Assembly: GCA_023245935.1 (NCBI GenBank)
Contig: JAHFJM010000001.1
Span: 1 to 64,000 of the forward strand
Direction of reading: 5' to 3'
DNA length: 64,000 nt
DNA from: Candidatus Peribacteria bacterium
GTDB lineage: Bacteria > Patescibacteriota > Gracilibacteria > Peribacterales > Peribacteraceae
The number at the start of each line of letters is the position of its first letter. Within the stretch, counting starts at the first letter, position 1. The position numbers were made by a program, and so were the translations under genes. The notes below the pieces were generated by a model. It was not told the DNA's origin. It saw only the letters and a program-made list of their open reading frames with translations, and did no database searches. Positions 1 to 8,600 of the stretch are shown here, piece by piece.

Positions 1-150
1 CTCCACGTAGTACACGTCGCTACGCTCCGTGACTACATGGCACAGCCACTTACTCCGAATGAATCTTCTTCGACGTGTACGAAGTGCCCTGTAGCGATGC
101 GTCGTTCTAGTGAAACGTCTACTTCGGAAGCATCTGCTACTGGGGCATAA
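1..150 (+). CDS. C-terminal end of an unrecognised ORF (5' end outside window)
   Basis: The frame is open from the first base to a TAA at 148-150, giving 49 codons with no stop. The translated end is Ser/Thr-rich, with one Cys-x2-Cys pair. I recognise no family. The TAA lies one base before the ATG of the GIY-YIG gene, which would fit two genes in one transcript. So short a stretch could be open by chance, so the call is weak. Confidence 0.3.
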   Translation, partial: LHVVHVATLRDYMAQPLTPNESSSTCTKCPVAMRRSSETSTSEASATGA

Positions 151-151
151 T

Positions 152-409
152 ATGGTTATGTTTGTTGTCTATGTTCTTCGCAGCACTTCGAATCAACAGC
201 TCTACGTTGGATTTACAGAAGACTTCAAGGAACGCCTGAAAACACACAATGATGGGAGGGTGATTTCTACAAAAGCCCATCGTCCATGGAAGCCAATTTT
301 CCTTGAATGCTACATTGAAAAGGGTGATGCACTTCGTCGTGAACTCTACTTAAAAACAACAGCCGGAAAACGGGCATTAAAATTGATGCTGCGTGAAACA
401 TTGGAATAA
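152..409 (+). CDS. GIY-YIG domain protein (small endonuclease-like)
   Basis: This is a single-domain protein of 85 residues of the GIY-YIG superfamily, the small UvrC-N-like or YhbQ-like type. The GIY position reads VYVL near the N-terminus, and the YIG position reads YVG about 13 residues later. They are followed by the conserved Arg in DFKERLKTHN and a Glu in RRELYLKT, in family order. Family members are nucleases acting on DNA, but cellular roles of the stand-alone type are poorly defined. I chose the ATG at 152 because the domain starts at once. An in-frame start at 110 would add 14 unrelated residues. No Shine-Dalgarno sequence is visible. Confidence 0.85.
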   Translation: MVMFVVYVLRSTSNQQLYVGFTEDFKERLKTHNDGRVISTKAHRPWKPIFLECYIEKGDALRRELYLKTTAGKRALKLMLRETLE

Positions 410-484
410 TGCAAAAGAAAAATCCCACCCCACCACATCTCTTCTCTCCCGCAAGACATGAGTCGTGCGCGGGAAGGAGTTTTC

Positions 485-493
485 TGTTATACT
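485..493 (+). promoter_or_regulatory. extended -10 promoter for the gene at 542
   Basis: TGTTATACT is an extended -10 box (TGn followed by TATACT) about 48 bases before the ATG at 542. No convincing -35 is present, as is common for extended -10 promoters. The same 9-mer occurs upstream of the aldolase gene. Confidence 0.5.
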
Positions 494-541
494 GGTTGGA
501 TTTCAGAAAAAAATTACCACAAACATTCACACAAAAATCTC

Positions 542-901
542 ATGTCCATCGAAGCCTGCATTGCTCATGCGATCCACAAGGATCTCGATATCATCGAGGC
601 GCTTCCGGAAGTGTACGAACTTCCGATGGAACAGCTGGAACAGCATATCGACCACTACATTCACGGCCTCCAGCAGAATCTTGTGAAGGCGATCAAGACG
701 CTCGGCGAGCCCTACATCAAGGCAAAAGATGCCGCAGGGCTCTGCATCACCTGTCTTCGCGCAGGGGTCACGCTTCCACCGGAAATGATGCTCAAGATGT
801 GTCAGACGATCCTGCAGCTCAACGCCATCGAAGCACGCTTCATCGCAGACAACGCGGAAGGTGCGAGCGTCTACTACATGAAACTGACGATTAACGCTTA
901 G
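542..901 (+). CDS. hypothetical protein, 119 aa, helical
   Basis: I do not recognise this 119-residue protein. It is mixed acidic and hydrophobic, predicted mostly helical by eye, has four cysteines (two in CITC) and no signal peptide. The ATG at 542 is preferred over the in-frame ATG at 458 because the extended -10 box at 485-493 lies between them. It converges on rpsI, and the two reading frames overlap by 11 bases at their 3' ends. Such tight convergence argues that both stops are real. No function is assigned. Confidence 0.75.
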   Translation: MSIEACIAHAIHKDLDIIEALPEVYELPMEQLEQHIDHYIHGLQQNLVKAIKTLGEPYIKAKDAAGLCITCLRAGVTLPPEMMLKMCQTILQLNAIEARFIADNAEGASVYYMKLTINA

Positions 902-1289
902 CGAACTGCGGAGCTCTGCGTGCGCGGTGCAATCCCGGCTTCTTGCGTTCTTTGATGCGACTGTCGCGACGCAGGAACCCTGCATGCTTGAGGAGCGTTC
1001 TGAGTGCCGGATCCATCAGCACGAGTGCGCGGCTGATGCCGAGACGGATGGCATCGCTCTGGGCTACCTTGCCGCCGCCTTCGACGAAGGCTTCGATATC
1101 CACTTTCTTCGCATGCTCACTGAGCACCAGCGGGGAAAGAGCGTTTTCAGTGTGCGTCGAGAAGAAGTACTTGCCCGCGGCGTCTCCATTCACAGATACC
1201 TTGCCGACACCCTCCTGGAAGAGGCGCACGCGCGCAATCGCGCTCTTGCGCTTACCGAGACCGTAGTAGAAGGGGCGTGAGGTTGCCAT
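891..1289 (-). CDS. rpsI: 30S ribosomal protein uS9
   Basis: uS9 sits in the 30S head, and its C-terminal tail reaches the P-site tRNA. The 132-residue product has the family N-terminus FYYGLGKRKSAIARVRL and ends in PQFAKR, the usual basic tail with terminal Lys-Arg. Length is normal. It is the last gene of the long minus-strand ribosomal block, eight bases after the rplM stop, the usual L13-S9 pair. No terminator is obvious after it. Confidence 0.97.
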   Translation of the reverse strand: MATSRPFYYGLGKRKSAIARVRLFQEGVGKVSVNGDAAGKYFFSTHTENALSPLVLSEHAKKVDIEAFVEGGGKVAQSDAIRLGISRALVLMDPALRTLLKHAGFLRRDSRIKERKKPGLHRARRAPQFAKR

Positions 1290-1297
1290 AAAAAAGA

Positions 1298-1726
1298 TTA
1301 CGAGAGAGGAAGTGAAACCGGCTTGTGTGAGACGTACGTATGCTCCGGACCCACGAACACATGGAGCTGCTTCATCGTGTGATCGCGCGTTGCGTTCTTC
1401 GGGAGCATCCCGCGGATGGAGAGCTTGAGCGCTTTCGTCGGATCCTTCTCGTTCATGCGCTTCAGCGTGGTCTGGCGCAGGTGACCGAGGTAGCCCGTGT
1501 GATGGTAGTAGATCTTCTGCTCGACCTTGTCACCGGTGAATTTGATCTTATCGGCATTCAGAACGATCACGTGGTCTTTCGCGGGATAGTGAGCGACGTA
1601 GGAAGGACGGTGACGTCCGCGAAGGACGTTGGCAACACTCGTCGAGAGCCGACCGAGGATCTGGTCTGCAGCGTCAACGACGTACCATGCGGGACTCGTA
1701 GCCGGTTTTGGGAATGAAGTCTTCAT
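1298..1726 (-). CDS. rplM: 50S ribosomal protein uL13
   Basis: uL13 is an early-assembling 50S protein. The 142-residue product carries family motifs WYVVDAADQILGRLST, a basic centre, and RGMLPKN in its C-terminal third. An in-frame ATG at 1777 would add 17 residues overlapping rplQ. The ATG at 1726 leaves a seven-base gap after the rplQ stop and gives normal length, so it is preferred. The next gene is rpsI. Confidence 0.96.
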   Translation of the reverse strand: MKTSFPKPATSPAWYVVDAADQILGRLSTSVANVLRGRHRPSYVAHYPAKDHVIVLNADKIKFTGDKVEQKIYYHHTGYLGHLRQTTLKRMNEKDPTKALKLSIRGMLPKNATRDHTMKQLHVFVGPEHTYVSHKPVSLPLS

Positions 1727-1733
1727 GGGGAAA

Positions 1734-2153
1734 TTAAGCGGAAATCTTTTTGGAAGGAACTTTTTTGGGTGCAGCAACCTCGGTCACCGGCTCGGCTGCA
1801 TCAAGGAGGATCAGATCGGCGAGCAGCGCTCCGTCTCCGCCGCGAGTCCCGACCGGCACGACGCGACTGAAACCGGACGGACGACCTGCATACCTTTTCG
1901 AGAGCACTTCGATCACTTTGCGGCAGGCATTGTCATCAAACACGTACTGATTGATCTTGCGAATGGCGAGATCCTGTTTCTTCCCCTTTCCAATCGCAAT
2001 GACGCGATCAACGACACCCTTCACGACCTGCGCACGCTTCTTCGTGGTGCGAATGCGCTCGTAGAGCAGCACGGACGTGACCATGTTCTTGAGCATCAGT
2101 CTGGACTGATGGGGTTTCCTCGCGAGCCGTTTACTGTGATTACGATGACGCAT
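1734..2153 (-). CDS. rplQ: 50S ribosomal protein bL17
   Basis: bL17 lies near the polypeptide exit tunnel. The 139-residue product begins MRHRNHSKRLARKPHQSR, a diagnostic bL17 N-terminus, followed by the conserved LLYERIRTTKKRA helix. The last 20 or so residues are an Ala/Lys/Pro-rich tail not needed for the fold. It follows rpoA by 18 bases, the standard alpha-operon order. Confidence 0.97.
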   Translation of the reverse strand: MRHRNHSKRLARKPHQSRLMLKNMVTSVLLYERIRTTKKRAQVVKGVVDRVIAIGKGKKQDLAIRKINQYVFDDNACRKVIEVLSKRYAGRPSGFSRVVPVGTRGGDGALLADLILLDAAEPVTEVAAPKKVPSKKISA

Positions 2154-2171
2154 AGGGAGCGAGAGTGTAGC

Positions 2172-3152
2172 TTATTCTTCGGTTAATGTAAGGTTTCTTG
2201 TCGCGAGTGTCGCCTTCACTTCGTCGAGCGCCTTGCTGCCGAATCCCCGGAAATTACTGAGGGTGGCGGGAGAACACTTCACGAGCTGCTCGATCGAACC
2301 GACACCGGCATTGATGAGCGAGTTGAGGGTGCGAGGCGACAGGTTGAGGATTTCAATCGGGGTGTAGCTCTCCTTGGACGACGAACGATCCGCTTCCGGA
2401 GCGACCTGGCTCGTGCGCGTGAAGTCAGCCATGAATTCCTTCTCGACGGTCTCCTGATCAAGACTGAAGAAGTTGAAGTACTGCGAGAGGAGCTGGCTGC
2501 CGAAACGCACGGCTTCGTCTGCGGAGAGCGAACCGTTGGTCATGACTTCTATCACGAGTTTCTCGAGGTTCGTGCGCTGACCGACGCGGGTCGGCTCCAC
2601 TTCGAAACGCACGCGCTCGACGGGGCTGAAGATCGTATCGATGTGGATCAGACCCGGCTCGTTTCGCTTCTTATTGAGCTCGGAAGCCGACTGATACCCC
2701 ACTCCTTTCTCGACCGTGAGATCCATCTTGATGGATCCTCCTTTCTCGAGTCGCAGGATTTCGAGATCCGGATTCATGATTTCGATGTCGGAACTCGCCT
2801 TGATGTCGCCGGCAGTCAGCACTTTCGGTCCCTTCCCCTCGAGTACGACGACTTCGGAATCCTTGTGGTGTTTCTTGATCTTCACCTGCTTCAGATTCAG
2901 CGCAATATCGAGCACCGACTCACGCACGCCCTTGAGCGTGGTGTATTCGTGGTTTGCCCCGCTTACACGGAGCGAGCTGATCGCGGCACCGGGAAGACTG
3001 CTGAGGAGGATGCGACGCAGTGCATTGCCGAGCGTCATGCCATACCCCGGAGGCAGCGGTCCGACTGAGAAGACGACGTGAGCGGTGTCTCCCTTCTTCA
3101 CCTGCACGTGCGAAACCTTCGGGAGTCCGATCTCTTCCTGAATGATGTGCAT
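2172..3152 (-). CDS. rpoA: RNA polymerase alpha subunit
   Basis: Alpha dimerises to start RNA polymerase assembly. Its C-terminal domain contacts DNA and activators. The 326-residue product has both parts: the N-terminal dimerisation domain with MTLGNALRRILLSSLPG (about residues 39-55), and after a charged linker a C-terminal domain with two helix-hairpin-helix-like segments (about residues 255-320). Length is typical. It lies between rpsD and rplQ as in most bacteria. rpoB is 39 kb away in this window and rpoC is not seen. Confidence 0.98.
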   Translation of the reverse strand: MHIIQEEIGLPKVSHVQVKKGDTAHVVFSVGPLPPGYGMTLGNALRRILLSSLPGAAISSLRVSGANHEYTTLKGVRESVLDIALNLKQVKIKKHHKDSEVVVLEGKGPKVLTAGDIKASSDIEIMNPDLEILRLEKGGSIKMDLTVEKGVGYQSASELNKKRNEPGLIHIDTIFSPVERVRFEVEPTRVGQRTNLEKLVIEVMTNGSLSADEAVRFGSQLLSQYFNFFSLDQETVEKEFMADFTRTSQVAPEADRSSSKESYTPIEILNLSPRTLNSLINAGVGSIEQLVKCSPATLSNFRGFGSKALDEVKATLATRNLTLTEE

Positions 3153-3185
3153 AAAAGGTGGTAGGGAAACTGATAAGTTCGAAAA

Positions 3186-3809
3186 TTAGCGTGAGTAGAA
3201 ACCGATCACTTTGCGCATGTCGATGGACCCTTCGAAGTGCTTCTCATTGGTCGGGAGGGCTGTCACTACGAAACTGATCGTCGTCGGATCAGCCTTGATC
3301 CAATCCGGAGCGACGTACCTTTCATGAGCGGAGAGAATCGGAGGGAAGACAGGGGAGGACTTTCGCACAGCGCGTACTTGCACTTTGTCTCCGACACTCA
3401 CTTTGTACGAAGGGATCGTGACACGCACACCATTCACCGTGAACATGCCATGCGAGATGAACTGACGAGCCTGCATGCGGGTGGAAGCGTAGCCTGCGCG
3501 GAAGAGAGCGTTGTCGAGACGGCGCTCGAGGAGTGTCGACATCATGCTGTCGGTCTGACCGAGCGTTTGGCTTGCCTCTGCGTAAATCGCACGGAGACGC
3601 TTGTCGTGCACGCCGTACATGTAGGCGACTTTCTGCTTCTCAAGCAGTTGCTTGCCGTACTCCGAGATCTTCACTTTTCCCGTACGACTGGCTGCCTGCA
3701 TGCCCGGTGCGTACGGCTTCTTCTGGAGAATGCGATCGTACTTGTCGGCACCGTAGATATTTTGCCCCTGTCTGCGTACGCGCCGTGCTTTTGGACCTGT
3801 ATATCTCAT
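3186..3809 (-). CDS. rpsD: 30S ribosomal protein uS4
   Basis: uS4 nucleates 30S assembly by binding the five-way junction of 16S rRNA. The 207-residue product has the usual N-terminal half (MRYTGPKARRVRRQG) and an S4 RNA-binding domain around residues 95-155 (LERRLDNALFRAGYASTRMQ). Zinc cysteines found in some uS4 N-termini are absent. The ATG at 3809 is chosen; the frame stays open much further upstream but that part overlaps rpsK and is not uS4-like. Confidence 0.97.
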   Translation of the reverse strand: MRYTGPKARRVRRQGQNIYGADKYDRILQKKPYAPGMQAASRTGKVKISEYGKQLLEKQKVAYMYGVHDKRLRAIYAEASQTLGQTDSMMSTLLERRLDNALFRAGYASTRMQARQFISHGMFTVNGVRVTIPSYKVSVGDKVQVRAVRKSSPVFPPILSAHERYVAPDWIKADPTTISFVVTALPTNEKHFEGSIDMRKVIGFYSR

Positions 3810-3844
3810 GAGAGAAGTAAGAATGATGAAGTAAGAATTCCTTC

Positions 3845-4327
3845 TTAGACACGTCTTGGCTTGCACTGACGGCAACCGCCGTGGGCGATCGGCGTCGTAT
3901 CGATGATCGCATCGAAGTTCAGACCGGCAACCTGCAACCCGCGAATGGCTTGTTCGCGACCCGGACCGATCCCCTTCACCTCGATCTGCAATGATTGAAT
4001 CCCGAACGACGTCACCATGCTCATCGCGCGCTCCGCTGCGACTTTTGCGGCATAGGGAGTGGACTTCCTCGCACCCTTGAATCCGGAGGATCCGGCACTC
4101 GCCCATGCGAGCACGGAACCGTTCGGGTCGGTGATCGTCACGATGGTGTTGTTCTCCGTGGCACTGATGCACGCCCTCGCCTTCGGCACGCTGCGACGGG
4201 TCTTCTTCACCTTGCGCTTGCCCGCTGCCGGAGTAGCCGCGGCTGCATCGACCTTCGGAGTCTCGAGAGACGCGAGAACTTCTGCCGCTGTCTTTTTGGG
4301 AGCTGGTGGAGGAGTGAGGTCAGCCAT
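3845..4327 (-). CDS. rpsK: 30S ribosomal protein uS11 with N-terminal extension
   Basis: uS11 forms the 30S platform near the E site. The conserved body starts near residue 48 and holds ATENNTIVTITDPNGSVLAWAS and the end HGGCRQCKPRRV. Many bacteria end HNGCRPPKRRRV, so the Gln-Cys pair is a local variant. Residues 1-47 are an Ala/Pro/Lys-rich extension, making the protein 160 residues against about 130 in most bacteria. It starts six bases after the rpsM stop. Confidence 0.97.
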   Translation of the reverse strand: MADLTPPPAPKKTAAEVLASLETPKVDAAAATPAAGKRKVKKTRRSVPKARACISATENNTIVTITDPNGSVLAWASAGSSGFKGARKSTPYAAKVAAERAMSMVTSFGIQSLQIEVKGIGPGREQAIRGLQVAGLNFDAIIDTTPIAHGGCRQCKPRRV

Positions 4328-4333
4328 AAAAAA

Positions 4334-4714
4334 TTAGGTCTTGGTAAGAGTGGTGCGACCGGAGAGTCCTGTCTTGCGCTTGCCGCGTTTCGTTCTTGCA
4401 TTGCGACGGGATGTCTGACCGCGCACCGGAAGTTTCTTCTTGTGACGGTGTCCTCTCCACGTCCCGATATCCTGCAGACGCTTGATGTCGAGCGATACTT
4501 TGCGTGCGAGATCTCCTTCCGTCGGAATCTTCTCGACGAGCGTGCGGAGGAGCCCTTCTTGGGTTTCCGTCAGTTTGTCGGCAACGGTTGCCGGATCGAT
4601 CTTCGCACTTTTGAGAAGCGTCCTCGCCATCGGACGCCCGACACCCTTGATCGCCGTGAGGGCGATTTCGATGCGCTTCTGACCCGGGAGAACGACGCCT
4701 GAGATACGAACCAT
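4334..4714 (-). CDS. rpsM: 30S ribosomal protein uS13
   Basis: uS13 sits in the 30S head and touches the P-site tRNA and inter-subunit bridges. The 126-residue product begins MVRISGVVLPGQKRIEIALT and contains the helix-two-turn-helix and the basic tail RGQTSRRNARTKRGKRKT. The ATG at 4714 gives normal length. It lies 28 bases after the rpmJ stop in the usual infA-rpmJ-rpsM-rpsK-rpsD order. Confidence 0.97.
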   Translation of the reverse strand: MVRISGVVLPGQKRIEIALTAIKGVGRPMARTLLKSAKIDPATVADKLTETQEGLLRTLVEKIPTEGDLARKVSLDIKRLQDIGTWRGHRHKKKLPVRGQTSRRNARTKRGKRKTGLSGRTTLTKT

Positions 4715-4742
4715 AAAGACGAGGTGTTGAGTAAGAGAAAAA

Positions 4743-4856
4743 TTAGCCTTGGCGCTGCTTATGTCTTGGATTCGGGCACACGACGTAATTCGTGCCCTTG
4801 CGACGGACATGCTGACATTTGTCGCAACGCTTTTTGACGGAGGGGCTGACTTTCAT
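4743..4856 (-). CDS. rpmJ: 50S ribosomal protein bL36 (37 aa)
   Basis: This very short gene encodes a 37-residue bL36, a zinc-ribbon protein in domain VI of 23S rRNA. It reads [20 protein letters not shown] and then a Cys and a His, giving Cys11-x2-Cys14, Cys27 and His32, the classic zinc ligands. Its ATG overlaps the infA TGA in an ATGA arrangement at 4853-4856, so translation of the two is probably coupled. Position between infA and rpsM is canonical. Confidence 0.95.
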   Translation of the reverse strand: MKVSPSVKKRCDKCQHVRRKGTNYVVCPNPRHKQRQG

Positions 4857-5197
4857 GATTGAGGGGTGGTGGAGCCCGCCTTCGCTTCGGAAGAAGCTTC
4901 GGTGGGTAAAGGAGAAACAACGGGAACCTCTTTCGGGCGAGCGGGAGCCGGGAAGCCGGCTGGATCGTCGGTGCGGAAACGGTAGACGATGCGACCCTTC
5001 TGCAGATCGTAGGGTGTCATCTCCACTCGAACGCGGTCACCGGGGAGAATGCGTACTTTGTTGACGCGCATGCGCCCCGCGAGGTGACAGAGGAGTGTGT
5101 GATCCTTCGCTTCTTCCGAGGTGATCCGAACTTGGAACGTGGTGTTGGGAAAGCACTCTGCAATGACGCCAACGAGCTCGATCACATCCTTGGACAC
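4853..5197 (-). CDS. infA: translation initiation factor IF-1 with long C-terminal tail, GTG start
   Basis: IF-1 is a small OB-fold protein that occupies the ribosomal A site during initiation. Residues 1 to about 73 form the fold, with [39 protein letters not shown] and [11 protein letters not shown]. About 40 further residues form a Pro/Ala/Glu-rich tail not present in the usual 72-residue protein. No ATG precedes the domain at a sensible position. The GTG at 5197 gives [12 protein letters not shown], matching the normal N-terminus. No Shine-Dalgarno is visible. The gene heads the alpha-operon segment, and TATACT at 5316-5321 (minus) is a possible -10. Confidence 0.9.
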   Translation of the reverse strand: MSKDVIELVGVIAECFPNTTFQVRITSEEAKDHTLLCHLAGRMRVNKVRILPGDRVRVEMTPYDLQKGRIVYRFRTDDPAGFPAPARPKEVPVVSPLPTEASSEAKAGSTTPQS

Positions 5198-5342
5198 CGA
5201 GGAAAAAGGGGAAGTAAAGCCGAGAGATGGTACAGAGTTCTGTACGCACGAGCAAGGCTTGAGTCTGGGAAAAGGGAGGGGTGTATCACAAAATGTGTTG
5301 CGAAAAATTGAAAGTAGTATATGAGGAAATTGAGAGGGGTAT

Positions 5343-5371
5343 TTGCAATATATTCGTAAAAAGAGTACAAT
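5343..5371 (+). promoter_or_regulatory. promoter of the 5400-10936 gene pair
   Basis: TTGCAA at 5343-5348 and TACAAT at 5366-5371 are separated by exactly 17 bases, upstream of the ATG at 5400. The same TACAAT box with a 17-base spacer precedes the second small-ORF/giant-protein pair at 26221. Confidence 0.6.
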
Positions 5372-5399
5372 TGTCAGATTTATTTCACACAAATACCAA

Positions 5400-5690
5400 A
5401 TGAGCGCTTCCCTCTTCCAGGAAAAAGTTCTCGGTTACTCGCATTTGCCTGATGCATTTCTGAAGGCACTTGCGAATGTCGCTGACCGTATTTCGGAAGA
5501 CAAGCGCACGGAGATCCTTGCAGAGCTCGATCACAGTGCGACGAGGGAACTCGATATTCTCGAGAAGGGCTACAAGATCATCGCAGAGGCGGAGAAGAAC
5601 CTTCGCAAAGATGTGGAGAGTGCGGAACACGAACAGGAACTGAGCAATGCCGATGCACTTCTGAATCAGTCTTCCAATCCTTCAGCATGA
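5400..5690 (+). CDS. small helical hypothetical protein, translationally coupled to giant protein
   Basis: This is a 96-residue, Glu/Ala/Leu-rich protein with no signal peptide. Its second half (about residues 35-85) has the heptad-like charge pattern of a coiled coil. I recognise no family. The ATG at 5400 is 28 bases after the -10 box. Its TGA overlaps the next ATG as ATGA (5687-5690), so the two proteins are probably made together. The pair divides the ribosomal block between map and infA. Confidence 0.75.
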   Translation: MSASLFQEKVLGYSHLPDAFLKALANVADRISEDKRTEILAELDHSATRELDILEKGYKIIAEAEKNLRKDVESAEHEQELSNADALLNQSSNPSA

Positions 5691-8600
5691 AGAATTTCTT
5701 CTTCGCAGAACAGCGGCTGATCGGGTTCACGGGTGAAGCGAAGCCTGATGAATCGTCACAGCTCAAGAAAGATCCTTTCGCACCCGAGACGGGTGAGATG
5801 AAAAAAGAAGACAAGGAAAAGGATGAAGCTATAGGAAGTAATAGAAACGAGGAGATCGCTCATGGCAAAAAGAAGTTGGAGGGAGTCACTGACCGATACA
5901 AAAAACTGTCACAGCAATTCTCCACTTTTAATGTTGATGGGAAAGCAAACAATGCTTTTCAAGAGAAATTCCGAGAGATTGATGCGGCAATCAAGGAGGT
6001 CCCTGCGCGGTTGGAGACCAATCACAAAGAAACGATAGAGAAGATTGATGCCATGCTTGCCGAGATTGATGTCTTCCTGAATACATTGAACAAGGGAACA
6101 ACCAAGCGACTCAATAAAATCCCAAGTCTGCAGCCGGCACCTCAAAAAGGTGCTGATGCGATTAGGCCCAACGCCAAAGGAACCCCTGCAGCTACTCCTG
6201 CAGCTCCGAAAGCAAAACCAACGACGGACTATGAGGAGCCAACGACAAAAGCTCCTGATGCGGCTGAATCTGAGCAATCAACGCTAATCGGATATGAGAA
6301 AGCAATGCCGAAACCATTTGAAGTAAACAAAGAGCCGACAAAGCCTGCAAAGCAGACCGAGCAAGCTCCGGAAGCAGACAAAAATTCCGACATCAAGAGT
6401 GCGATGGACAACCTCGTCTTCTTCCTGGGTGCACACGAATTTGATGACAATGCGAAGAGTGCCCTGGATCAGCTCAACGCAGGACTCGAAAAACGCAAGC
6501 TCTTGGACGGAAAATCCAAAGCTCTTGCGTCTGTCGGTCTCATGAAGGAAGGAAATGATGTCGATGGCAGACTGATGCGAACTCCGAAAACAAGAATCGT
6601 CGAGAATCCGAATAGTGGAAGTAAGTATGAGATTGGAACCGATATCGACTCGACAAAAGTTTGGGTTGCGGAAGTAAAGCAGGAAGGTGCCAAGCCCAAG
6701 TCGGCACCGAATACCGTGCCCAATACAATCAACCCATTGTTTGCATTGAGAAAAACAACCGTCAATGCAGCGAGACTGATCGCAACGCTGGAGAAAGAAG
6801 TGCAGAGCACATCAAATCCGATGGATCCTGCTCTCGTTGCAAAAATGAAACAGGCTCTTGCCGCGTATTGCGAAGCAGGGCTCAAGGAGTGGGGAGCACT
6901 TAAGAATCAGGTCAAAGACAGAGATGAAGGAAGAATGAAAGAACTGGAAACCGATGTCTTGATCAAGAAAGGAAGATTGATCGTTCTCAATAGTACGTTC
7001 CCCGACATCGCTCCGGCAGATCTTGCAAGCAATGCGCCGTCACTGCCTGCCACTCCGGAACCGAAGCCTGCAGGGAAGCCAGAATCGAATCAACCTTCAG
7101 CTGAACCGGTAGCACCCGCTTCGTCGCAGAATGCTCCGACAGCTGCAAAAGAGCAGAGCGAGAAAACGGATGAGTCTCCGTCGTCAGGACTTCGTCGTCC
7201 GAAGGACGTGATCACTGACAGCTTCCCGAAGAATCCGGAGGCATTCGTCAAACGTATGGAGGAGCTCCAAGAAAAAATCTGGAAGATGCAAGGAGAGAAG
7301 ATGGAGGCTCGGAAGACAAGGAATGACGTGAAAGTGCGTGATATAGGACATGATCTCTCGGCTCTCACAAAAGAATATTCAATGATGAACCAAGCCTTCC
7401 GCAAGAATACCGGAATGTCATTCGAGCGCTGGAAGAGTGATGACTCCGAGTACAATCAAGCGATTGCGGACAGAAAACGTCTGGAGAAGACTGGAGCATT
7501 CTCATCGGAAAGATTCAAGAAGGCTATGGCTGCGATGAATCCAGTTGTTCCTCAGGACGCTCCAAGCACGCCTGATGCAAATCCGAAAACAACACCTGAC
7601 GCTCCATCCGGAGCTCCGCAGGCAAAGGCGGATGCAAAGACGACACCAAACACTCCGAAAGCTGCTCCAAAAGGAACCGCTCCAGATACACCGGACGTTC
7701 CGAAAGCTACGCCAAAAGACAAAAAGACTGACACTCCGGATAAGCCACAAGAAGCACCGAAAACTAAAGGTCAAGCTCTTGGACGAGAAATGAAAGCTGC
7801 GCTCCAGAAAATGGAAAAAGCCGAAACGAAAGATGAAAAGTGGGAAGCGCTCCTGGAACTTCTCGCAGCCGCATTCAAGTATCTGGATGCACTCATTCAC
7901 GGAAGACTGAACGATGCCCACGACAGCAAGAACGCTCCCAAAGACACTCCGGAGCAGCTGAAATCGAAGGAGGTACATGCTCGTATTGCAGGAGAACTGA
8001 AAGCAAGAAGGGATGGAAAGCCTCTCGATGCACAGTTGACTGACATGGAAACGGAGAAGAAAAAAGAGCTCGCAATAACAGAGAATGACCTGAAGAAAAA
8101 TAAAACGGATACGGAAGAGGGTGAGAAGAAAGGTACCGAACTCGTTGCTCAGAAAACCGCTCTGGAAACAGAGCGAAAGAGTATGAAGAGTGATGATCCA
8201 AAAGCGGCGGCGTTGGATGCAAAGATCAAAGAATTTGGCGAACAGATCGTCCTCAATCAGGAAGCAGTCAAGAAACTCAAAGAGCGTCGTCCGGTGTTGC
8301 TCAAACAGGAAGAGCGACTTACGGAAGATCTGAAAGCGGTGAAGGAAATCAGCGAGGGAGTCGCGACGGTATTGAAGACACTCAAAGCAGGACTTGAGTT
8401 CCTTCTCAAAGAAAAAGCATTCGACAGTTACGCACTGAAGCTCTCACCCGAAGGCAATATTATGGTGAGCTTCGAAAATCCAACAGCAGGATTCTCTGAA
8501 AAAGTACAAGCAATAGGCGGAAAGGAGGAAGGGACTGCAGTGATAATCGACATCAGTAAGGTCGACACGGGGAAACTGGCACTACCGGTAAAGAATGCAC